Below are positions 56,042 to 64,000 of a stretch of 64,000 nt of DNA, piece by piece (position 1 is the first letter of the stretch; each line of letters opens with the position of its first letter). The stretch is from the NCBI GenBank assembly GCA_031002005.1, contig CM061919.1:227600739-227664738 (forward strand), read 5' to 3'. Position numbers and translations under genes: made by a program. A model generated the notes under the pieces. The model saw only the letters and a list, made by a program, of their open reading frames with translations. It did not search any database and was not told the origin of the DNA. The stretch is from Vandiemenella viatica. Lineage: Eukaryota > Arthropoda > Insecta > Orthoptera > Morabidae.

Positions 56042-56802
56042 TATATTATAAATGTGGAAGTAAGTTCTGTCTTTTTGTTACGTTTTGACGACTAAATGGC
56101 TATATCAATATTGATGGAATTTAACAATGAAATAGTGTAGGAAGGACACAGGACATTTTTTCGGCATGAATAACAGTTTTAGTCACGAAATTTTAAGAAC
56201 TTATCGAATGATGAAAGACAGACAGATTCGTGTGTTAGTCTGTAATGTTACGTTGGTTGCTCAGTCACGCAATCTGTTAGTGTTTGATTTATTAATAAAT
56301 TTCGATAAGAAACAAAACTTATTATTTAGTATAGAAGTCACTTTGCTCTGCACTGTACTATTCATTTGTGTCTGTATAAAAGTTTCTGGCACCAATTTGT
56401 CTTCCTTTTTGACATGCATTACGGACGTAAACCTGGCCTAAGGTGCAGGTCTAGAAGACAATGTGCTGCTATTAGATTATAAGATTCAGATGCTCATGTT
56501 GAATAAAGAAGAAAAAACCAAGCTGAAATAAAGCTGCCATCAGTTAACCCCCCCCCCCCACACATACACACACACACACACATCCCCGCAACATCGCTTA
56601 CTTTTCTGTTTTTAAATATGTTGTAAATTGATTCTCTTCATGAGACAGATTAGATGATAGGATGATATAATGATGGCTTTCCATCATATTATGTCGACTC
56701 GGTGTTGTTTGGGACAAATCTTACGTTACTAACAGTTTTCTATATCCAATTCTGGAATTGAAACTCCAAGTCCACGCGTACGAAGTCGCGGGTAACAGCT
56801 AG
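56042..56802 (+). mobile_element. Helitron-like element, related to 49990-50370
   Basis: TATAAATGTGGAAGTAAGTT, GTTACGTTTTGACGACTAAA and TAGGAAGGACACAGGACATT match the last module of the 48985 element. The 3' terminus is CGAAGTCGCGGGTAACAGCT-AG (56799-56802), then T. A C-run and (CA)n lie at 56548-56582. A 91-residue frame at 56166-56441 is unrecognised. Confidence 0.7.
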
Positions 56803-57469
56803 TATTGAATAAACTAGAACATTCCATCCAGTGCTTTGTTATGGAGTAATGAGTGAGTAGAACATACTACAATGTCATACAGAGAGTTAGACAAATATTT
56901 TATGTAATTGCTCTGGAACAAGAAGACGAATATACATTAATTATACAGTGTATTTGAGGCCTGACATTGATAAGCTTCATCAGGTGTGAACCACACTGTG
57001 AAAGGAATCCTGCTAAGACAGAAAAAAAACAGAATTGTATAACACTTGTTTAGTCTCGGTTGTTAATGGCTGGTGGTGGGGTTTATTAAAATGAAATTGT
57101 TTATTTTATTTTGCAGCTTTAACTCTTTACAGAAATCCAATAGTCATGTTTCGAGACCCTTACCAAAATATGATTTCAGGAAAGATCAACGTAACCATTA
57201 ATGATAACGTTACGAACAATTACTCCTACATTGTTCGTTATGAACCACACACGTGAAGTGTCAAGCCTCCGACCACCATGTTCTTCATAGGTTCCGGAAT
57301 GCAAATCAAATCGAGAAAGCGATTAATTCAAGAGTGAAGTTAAGAACATGCCACAAGATACCATGACATAGGTGATAATCATTCTGGAAGTAACATATTC
57401 ATTACCAGCGGTGCGTATTTGGTAACCTTCATCATGTTGTATACTGGTTGTCCCGGTGACCCCACGTCA
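56803..57469. other. Unassigned intergenic DNA
   Basis: No recognised feature. Confidence 0.4.
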
Positions 57470-57530
57470 TGGTGTATCAAGCCGACGTTTCGACCGTCAT
57501 ACTGCGGTCTTCTTCTTCCCAATACACAAC
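57470..57530 (-). repeat. Degraded hammerhead-like motif
   Basis: The minus strand has GACCG-CAGTATGA-CGGTC (stem II) followed by GAAACG and possible stem I halves TGTAT/ATACA. The CTGATGA core is replaced by GAAGAAG, so it should be inactive. It is reminiscent of Penelope-associated hammerhead relics, but no endonuclease motif is nearby. Confidence 0.35.
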
Positions 57531-57769
57531 TGACTCCGGCAACTGAAGCCTGCGATTACAACCTTCATCACGTCATAGCAGCTTGTTGCAATCACTTTAC
57601 ATTGTTCAATAAGAAAAGAAAAAACCTACTTTAAAGAAAAAATGACGGTGTTTATAAGCTAATTTGAATTTTTAAGGGAAGTTCAGATGTGCTTCTGCGT
57701 AGATTTTTTGATTGTTGCTGGTATTACCGTGATTAGCTTTGTATCGTCACACTCAACTAAATCACCACG
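57531..57769. other. Unassigned intergenic DNA
   Basis: No recognised feature. Confidence 0.4.
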
Positions 57770-57998
57770 CTCTTTGCTTCTGGCTTTTCGCCTCGTCTAC
57801 ATCGAGGTCATTAGAGGCGGGAAAGGAGTGGGGGCAAGGAACGGAATTCGGCCATGGCCTTTTAAAGAAACAGTCCTAGCATTCACCTGAAGTGATTTGG
57901 GGAAACCACGGGAAACCCATATCTTAATGGTCGGACGGGGATTCGCACCCTCGTCTCCAGAAGGCGAAGCCACAGCTTTACCACTCACTCACCACGCT
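57770..57998 (-). repeat. tRNA-derived SINE
   Basis: Tail GCCTCGTCTACATCGAGGTC, body ATTCACCTGAAGTGATTTGG, box B GATTCGCACCC, and head ACCACGCTC on the minus strand. Confidence 0.85.
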
Positions 57999-59162
57999 CT
58001 TATTTATTGTACTTCTGTGTACCACAATTCTACTTTGGTTGAATGTTTTACAAAGGATTCAATAAGGTGATAGGGTGTAGGATTTTCCATAATCTTGAGA
58101 CCAAAAGTTTTTTTCTTCCTTTTTTTTTTAACTGTTAGGATAAATCGTGACTCGTCAGGCATAATAATTGAAGTTACTTGTGAAAGTAAATTAAAATTTA
58201 CAATCTCTTCAGCCGCTACAAATTCCCCTCGTTTCTGAACTAATGTTTAGTAAACTCTCTGTAGTTTGACACGTTCTATTTTAAGAAATCATCCAGACCT
58301 ATGTAAAAAAAGAGAGGGACCAAATGAACTCTTAAAAAATATACATTTTGATGGAATAATTACGGCTGACAGCCCACTTGATCGATATGTAATACTCTAT
58401 GTCTACTCGGAAGGACGCCGAATTGTCACTCGAAGGCTCAAAAATCTTCTTTGGATGTATTACCCGTATCCGACTATAGCAAATTACCATTGGGTATGTT
58501 AGCCAGTGGCATTATTATACCGGTTGGGTCCGCAGCAAGTGCATCGAATTGGGTCCTCCCTCAGACCGGATAGACGTTCGCATTGTCACATGGAAAAAAG
58601 AAAACATCTCAAGATTCCGTCCATAGACAGCATGACCTGTCTCTCCAGCCAACCTTCCCATTCACACTTTGGTCCTGCGATCTACGTTGGTACACAAACG
58701 CTTTCTTTATTAATATAAAAACTTTGGAGTGACACTGTTCACTACAGTATGCATTCAGTGTAGAGTGTTGTTTGTGTCACGGATGAGAGAAGGTGAAACC
58801 CGATGCCGCCCATTCAGACCTACTCTTCCGAACGACACCGGAGCCGCCCAGCTTAACGTCACGTCCCCTTCAGACAGACGAATCACCATCGACAGTGTCG
58901 TAAACCCACACTCCACATGCACTGCGGGATTTAGCTGAGGTCTTCGATGCACCATCTGGTGATTAGGAATTGTGTTTCACCACCTCTCTTAGCCTGCCGG
59001 ACAAGTCCTGAAGCTGAAAATTTCCTGCAGTGCCAGGCCTGGAACCAGCTAATGCCATTATGGTACCGCAACCACCTGAGCCAACGGAAAGGACATCTCA
59101 AATATACCAACATGTAAATACCGAATAAACAGTCCTGATACTCAATTTTTATATATATATAT
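57999..59162. other. Unassigned intergenic DNA
   Basis: Several short frames (58266-58938) with no recognised domain. A TA run lies at 59150-59164. Confidence 0.4.
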
Positions 59163-59215
59163 ATGAATAACACGCCAATGCAATTGAATTTTGTTTTATT
59201 TTTGTGTCATACGCG

Positions 59216-59243
59216 TTTCGCTCTATTTACAGAGCATCATCAG
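59216..59243 (-). ncRNA. Hammerhead ribozyme core, left arm
   Basis: Read on the minus strand: CTGATGA, stem II GCTCT/AGAGC, then GAAA and CGCGTA. Core bases are intact, but the flanking stem I pairs poorly compared with the right-arm copy, so activity is doubtful. Confidence 0.55.
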
Positions 59244-59657
59244 GATATATGTTACTTTTTTACTTTTTTCTCATGATCAGGGTTAACTTCTCTGTGTATG
59301 TTTTGTAAAATCTTCTGAAGATATAAAACCCTGCCAGGCAGTCCCAGTGGACATGTCAAAACTGTGAAGCTTAATACATCGGCCAGACATACAGACAATC
59401 CGAAGCAAGATAAAAAGAACAGTTAAGAACCCTGAAACACACAAGTTGTTCTGCAAATGTGGAGTGGTTAGTGTGTTTCAGGGCTCTTAAATGTTCTTTG
59501 TATCTTGTTTCGGATTGTCTGTATGTCTGGCCGATGTACTGAGCTTCACAGTTTTGACATGTCCACCGGAAATGCCTGACAGGGCTTTATACCTTCAGAA
59601 GATTCTACAAAACCTACACAGAGAAGCTAACCCTGATCATGAGAAAACAGTAACATA

Positions 59658-59701
59658 TATCGCTGATGATGCTCTCTAAATAGAGCGAAACGCGTTTGAT
59701 A
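59658..59701 (+). ncRNA. Minimal hammerhead ribozyme, right arm
   Basis: The catalytic core CTGATGA (59663-59669) is followed by stem II (59671-59675 with 59682-59686, GCTCT/AGAGC, loop CTAAAT), GAAA (59687-59690), a tiny stem III (A-T and C-G pairs around GC), and TT at the expected cleavage site (after 59696). Stem I forms from TATCG (59658-59662) and TGATA (59697-59701) with one G-U pair. All invariant positions are present. Very short stem III is typical of hammerheads in Penelope-like elements. It would self-cleave the element's RNA. Confidence 0.75.
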
Positions 59702-59745
59702 CAAAAATAAAACAAAATTCAATTGCATTGGTGTGTTATTCACCT

Positions 59746-59930
59746 ATATATATATATATGTGTATATAAAAATAAATAAAAAATTGATCAACTTGCAATT
59801 GAGGAAATGGCCCACAATATCCAGTTATTAGTCCTGATAGTGCTTCCCGATAAAAGAAGAGATAGTAGAACACGTCTTTTTATATTTCTACTACAATACT
59901 ACCTACAGTATTGGCTGCTTTCAATGTTGT
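59746..59930. other. Unassigned, short
   Basis: AT-rich DNA between the palindrome and the next LINE. Confidence 0.4.
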
Positions 59931-60345
59931 TTTTTTTTTGCTGTCATCAGTCTTTTGTCTGGTTTGATGCAATCCGCGTTCCATACTTGTGCTAACCTCT
60001 TCATCTCTACATATCCCCTACAACCCACGTCCTCTATTATCTGCTTCATATATTCTAATCTCTGTCTTCCTCTACAGTTCTTACCTTCGACTATTCCCTC
60101 CACAAGCAAATTAACCAATCCAGCATGTCTCAAAATATGACCTACCAGGCTGTCTCTTCTTTCTGTAAGCTTCTTCCACAAACTTCTTTCCTCACCCATC
60201 ATTTCCAAAACTCGTCCATTTATCTGTCCACTTAATTTTCAGCATTCTTTTGTAACACCACATTTCAAATACTTCAATTTTCCTTCTTTCCGGTATTCCT
60301 AAAGTCCATGTTTCGCTACCGTAAAGTGCTGTGCTCCACACAAAG
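59931..60345 (-). pseudogene. RTE-like LINE 3' end
   Basis: On the minus strand, TALYGSETWTLG-like sequence near 60335 is followed by RRKIEVFEMW, a frame break, then an open frame with DSLVGHILRHAGLV, GIVEGKNCRGRQRLEYMKQI and VEMKRLAQVWNADC. This is the C-terminus of RTE/'endonuclease-reverse transcriptase' LINEs. The 3' end is an A-run (59931-59940). 5' truncated. Confidence 0.75.
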
Positions 60346-61062
60346 AGTTTTTGTTTATGTTCCGCTTATTGGAAGCAGTGGGTAATGAAGTAATTTATAA
60401 TTTAGATTTGCATACTTGTCAAGGTCAACAATGGACATTGGTGCCTGGTCCGATTTAAATCAATTGGAGCTTATTTGGCTTCACATCTACATTCACCGTC
60501 AAAACGGACAGGGCAGCACATATGGACGAGGCCAGTGCTGACGTAGGCAGAGCACACTCGACACCTGTTAGCACCTGAGGCTTGCTCGTTATCACTCCAG
60601 CACGACTCGCACCTGCGGAGTTCCTGTCCAGACGTCACAATCAAAGCACTCGCAGTAGTTTCCCGACAACAACCTGTTTGTAAAAATGAACACGCAGATA
60701 TTACTAACACGCAGAGGACACCTAGAGATCAAGTAAACAACTTTTTTATGTGGTCGTAAATTTGGCACTCGTTTCCTCAAGCAAACTTTCCTTAAGCCGC
60801 TACTGTGAACAGAATGACAAGTGCTAGTGTTCTAGTGTGGACTCGGTAATAGTAGCGGCCAGAACGCAGTTCAGTAACCATTTTTATCCAACTTATAACC
60901 TTCTCCCTCTGGAAGCTCATTCAGAACTTTTATCTAAATACAGACAGTTAACCATATCAGACCATGCCTCGACAGAAATCTAAATTAATCTTCTTGTACC
61001 TTTACTGTCTTTAGTTGGTTCCAGCGAAATTGAGAAAATTCTGTCTTCTTTTCGCTTTAGAT
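60346..61062. other. Unassigned intergenic DNA
   Basis: Opposed frames at 60471-60780 are unrecognised. Confidence 0.4.
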
Positions 61063-61549
61063 CAGTGGTTGCAAACGGGGTGATACCCACCCTGGTGGGC
61101 GTTGAAGAGTCATAGGGAGCATTTGTGGTCTAGGGCAAATTTAGGGGGCGCTCAGGACCAACTGCCGCCTCCCTACTTACTGTCAGTACTTTGAGCTCAG
61201 CCCCCTAATTAATTAATTTGTCCATAATTTGCATTTGTTAATCAAACTGTGAACATTACACAAATGTTGTTAATAACTTTTAATAGAGTAGTATTAGAAA
61301 TCTGATTTTATTTTTCCGTATATGATGATGTATATTTTACCGAAGATGGGCGCCATCCAATCAGTTTCAAAAATTGGGTTACAAGCCAAAAAAGATTGGA
61401 GCACTAGGGGTTATATTATTTATTACAGAAGCAAGAGTCGCTGTAGATTTTTTATCTAAAAGGGGGCGGTGAGTAACCTTTTTCGAAAATGAGGCGGTAT
61501 TTTTTTTCCGTGAGTGAGCAGTAAGCCAAGAAAAGGTTGGGAACCTATG
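61063..61549. mobile_element. hAT-like MITE
   Basis: CAGTGGTTGCAAACGGGGTG at the left and AAAAGGTTGGGAACCTATG at the right are the classic hAT 'CAGTGGTT...AACCACTG' ends, the right one mutated. Flanks CTTTAGAT and CTTTACGT agree at 6 of 8 positions. The 487-bp body has no transposase. Confidence 0.75.
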
Positions 61550-62091
61550 CTTTACGTGATTTTAATGCCACAGTTCTCCTGTATTAATGCTATATCTTTG
61601 ATATTTCCTCAGAAAACGTATACTCTATCTTGTCTTATGTGTCTCTATGTCTTACATAAGGAAAAATCATCAATTCTCTTGCCAATATTAATTAAACTTT
61701 CCAATTTACACTTGGTCACCCATTTATTTGGCAGCTTCTGAATCACGTTGCACTTTTTCCTTGCCGAAAGCCGTAACAACTTTTACATAATTCGACTTTC
61801 TCACCCTTACAGTCAAACTGTCTGCATAACAACTATTTCAGCTCTTCCTAAAAGCTTCCATTCAAATCACCCATCATGATCTTTCTGTGTTAATTCAAAT
61901 AATAGTGATCTCCTTGACGTAGGGTCTCGTTCGCCCGGTTGCCTCCAAAGATGCTCACAACATTTATTGCAAATGATGAAGCATATTTTTATATTTACAT
62001 GCACTTATGACCTGGAGTGATGCATGGCATCTACAAACTCTAGCAAGGTACTAGGTCTACAATAACACCAGTGCAGGAGGATCATCAATGC
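61550..62091. other. Unassigned intergenic DNA
   Basis: No recognised feature. Confidence 0.4.
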
Positions 62092-62767
62092 GTCGGTGGA
62101 AGGAAAAGGTTACAAAATCCTTCATTTACTGGAGAGGATGATGAGAAAACGTCCCAGAGAAGTTAGGGAATTGGGTTACAAAACTTTGGGCAGCCCATTG
62201 GATGAATATGGTGGTGTAGTTTGGTGCCCACATTTTTAATATCAAATACAGGAGTTGGAGGGCGTGCAAAGAAGAGTAGCTGGATTTGTTTGTGTAAATT
62301 ATAGCAGGACACGGTCAGCAACTGATATGACAAAGCAACTGGGTTGGGAGTCATTGGAAGACAGGAGGAGGATGTTGAAGGGAGTGCTTGGAATGCACAA
62401 GGCATATGTTGGTGATGGGACTTGGAGGGATATTGGTCGAAGAATTAGGAATAGTGCATGGAAGGAAAAAGATGACCATGACTACAAGCCGGCATTCTAT
62501 TTCATGAATAATGAATGGGAAAACTTTCTTTTGTGGGTACTGATGTCAGGGATTGGAACAAATTACCAAGTGAAGTGACCAATAATTTACCAAAAACGCT
62601 TAAGGACTTTAAAAATTTTAAATCACGAAAGTAGATGGGAGAAGAATTTAACACTCCAATCATATTAGATAATTGAAAAATAAAATAAAAATGGTTAATT
62701 AGACGACTTAGTGTATTACCACCCGAGCGTGTGCTTAATTGCAATTACATTAATCTAATCTAATCCA
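62092..62767 (+). pseudogene. Jockey-like LINE 3' end, second copy
   Basis: Homologous to 24600-25150: ELGYKTL, the EGVQRRVAGFVCVNYSRT block, and KEKDDHDYKPAF. Stops and frame changes occur. It ends in a (TAATC)n tail (62749-62767), likely the true 3' terminus of the family. Confidence 0.8.
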
Positions 62768-63240
62768 ATCATCATCATCAGTGTTCTGCCCTAGGGCAGG
62801 TTTTCACATGCTCTCCTGTTTCCTGCTCTTCTCTTCTTGTCCGTGTAGTTTCCGTTTCCTTTGATGTTATATGTAATCTTGCACATCTTTCTTCCTTTCA
62901 CTCTCCTCCGACAAACCACTCCTTCCAAAGCCTCTGTTAACAAGCGCTCCCCTCTTAACGTCCCATCCAGTTCTTCATTCTTCTTTTCATCAATGGCAGC
63001 AGTTTCCTTCTTTCACCTTTCCAAAACTTCAACATTACTCTCTTTTATTTATCCAACTTATCCACTCCATTCTCCTCCACATTTATATCGCAAACACTTC
63101 TATCCGTTTTTCATCCACTCGTCGCAGTGTCCTCGTCTTTGTCCCATAAAGTGCCACATTCCATACGAAACATTTACCAAGTATTTTTCTCATTGAAGCA
63201 GGAACTTCGCATCCTTCAGAGTACATGATAAATTTCACTC
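62768..63240 (-). pseudogene. RTE-like LINE 3' end
   Basis: The minus strand keeps VWNVALYGTKTRTLRRVDEK (the 'LYGSETWTL' block), MWRRMEWISW, and near its end CLGQNTDDDD-like sequence from CCTAGGGCAGAACACTGATG. Frames are broken. It is inserted between two Jockey-like fragments. Confidence 0.65.
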
Positions 63241-63245
63241 GTAAA

Positions 63246-64000
63246 CTAAAGGTTGATTAGAAACTGGGTAAAGAATTGCTTGCTGAAGGCTTGAAGTGTA
63301 AATACCTTGGCATAAAATTTGATAACTAGGCAGCACACTGTGGAGAAGTAGTAAGAAAAGGTTTCGAAATCCTTCACTTATTGAGGGGATGTACCAAAGA
63401 AGAGAATGAATTGGGTTAGACAACTTTGGTCACACCATTCCTTGAATATGGTGATATTATATGGGACCCTCGATTTTCGTATCAAATACTGCTTTACGCC
63501 TCATCGACGTCCAGATAATTAGAGTTAAATACAGGAGGTGGAGGGTGTGCAACAAAGGGCTGATAGATTTTTTCCTGGATATTTCCGCAGAACACAATCA
63601 GTAACTGATATGATAAAGGAGCTAAAATGGGATTCATTGGAAGACAGGAGGAGGGTGAAAACAGTCATTGGAATGTATGTTGGTAATGAGGCGTTAAAAG
63701 ATACCGATGTAAGAATTAAAAGTAATGTTTGGAAGAGAAAACATGCCCATTACCACAAGCTGACACTCGATTTCATACTCAAGGGTTTGAGAATTTCTTT
63801 CGTAGGGAGGGATGTCAGGGGATTGGAATAAGTACCATTACAAATGGTGAATATACTACCAAAAACGGTTAAAAAATTTGAAGTTGAAATTTGTAGAGGG
63901 CAAAAGTAGGCGGATACAGAAAAGGGGAAGGATGGGGGTGTAGGGAAATTGCCACCGGAGCAAGGCTCCGTCGCAATTAAATTCGATGATTGCATAGGCT
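63246..64000 (+). pseudogene. Jockey-like LINE 3' end, third copy
   Basis: Matches the other copies (GKELLAEG, then KYLGIKFDN, EGVQQRADRFFPGYF, DMIKELKWDSLEDRRR). Stops and a shift make it non-functional. The 35-bp SINE fragment at 63490 interrupts it. It runs off the window end. Confidence 0.8.
63490..63524 (-). repeat. SINE tail fragment inserted in the LINE
   Basis: TGCTTTACGCCTCATCGACG and the following bases are the 3' tail of the main SINE in reverse. AAATAC flanks it on both sides, which indicates a real 5'-truncated SINE insertion of only about 35 bp. Confidence 0.7.

Larger units (their letters stand above)
59163..59745. mobile_element. Penelope-like palindrome with GIY-YIG fragments and hammerhead ribozymes
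   Basis: The two halves (59163-59450 and about 59465-59745) are inverted copies. The left arm's plus strand reads WTCQNCEA, YIGQTYRQSEAR, KEQLRTLKH with stops between, the GIY-YIG endonuclease signature of Penelope-like elements. The right arm has the same on the minus strand. The outer part of each arm carries a hammerhead motif pointing outward, then ACAAAAATAAAACAAAATTC and a TA-rich end. This is likely a pair of inverted pseudo-LTRs of a 5'-truncated element. Confidence 0.75.

Overview
The window is eukaryotic, repeat-dominated intergenic DNA. I found no host protein-coding gene that I can defend. The repertoire points to an insect genome, probably orthopteroid (Polyneoptera), but that is an inference from repeat style. 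It contains about 20 copies of one tRNA-derived SINE family, Tc1/mariner, hAT and PIF/Harbinger-like DNA transposons and MITEs, Helitrons, Jockey-like and RTE-like LINE pieces, Penelope-like pieces, and one almost complete Ty3/gypsy element. Most 60-150 residue ORFs in the window are chance readings of these repeats.

Layout. Positions 1-7,400 hold two TA-flanked Tc1/mariner-type elements (2071-2430 and 2694-3532), a SINE cluster (3929-4497), a Helitron 3' part with a Pif1-like helicase relic (5655-6350), and a LINE tail. A 1,000-N assembly gap spans 7415-8414, with a LINE fragment next to it. The best structure is the gypsy element at 11337-17075. Its two LTRs are nearly identical, and it carries gag, protease, RT, RNase H and integrase. 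A 462-bp TA-flanked transposon interrupts the RNase H domain, and the reading frame breaks at six further points, all in the same direction. Positions 19,000-25,400 hold more SINEs, two MITEs, a Tc1 element nested between inverted arms, and a Jockey-like LINE.

Positions 27,800-31,700 contain LINE tails, a Harbinger-like MITE, and a Penelope-like 3' end between inverted arms. Positions 33,800-37,500 contain a 380-bp inverted duplication that includes a SINE, followed by a mosaic of Harbinger-like elements. Positions 40,000-46,100 contain further Harbinger-like elements, one split by a SINE and one holding a CGACGA-rich array. Positions 48,900-56,800 contain Helitron-like elements, one with a 368-bp-period dimeric tandem array, an RTE-like fragment and a hAT relic. 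The end (57,400-64,000) has a Penelope-like palindrome whose right arm carries a convincing minimal hammerhead ribozyme, an RTE-like tail, a hAT MITE and two more Jockey-like fragments.

Nothing here works as a pathway. What it shows is the order of insertions: SINE into MITE, SINE tail into LINE, mariner-type element into gypsy, Tc1 into a foldback. The most notable item is the hammerhead-ribozyme-bearing Penelope palindrome at 59163-59745. All calls rest on reading the sequence; no database search was possible.
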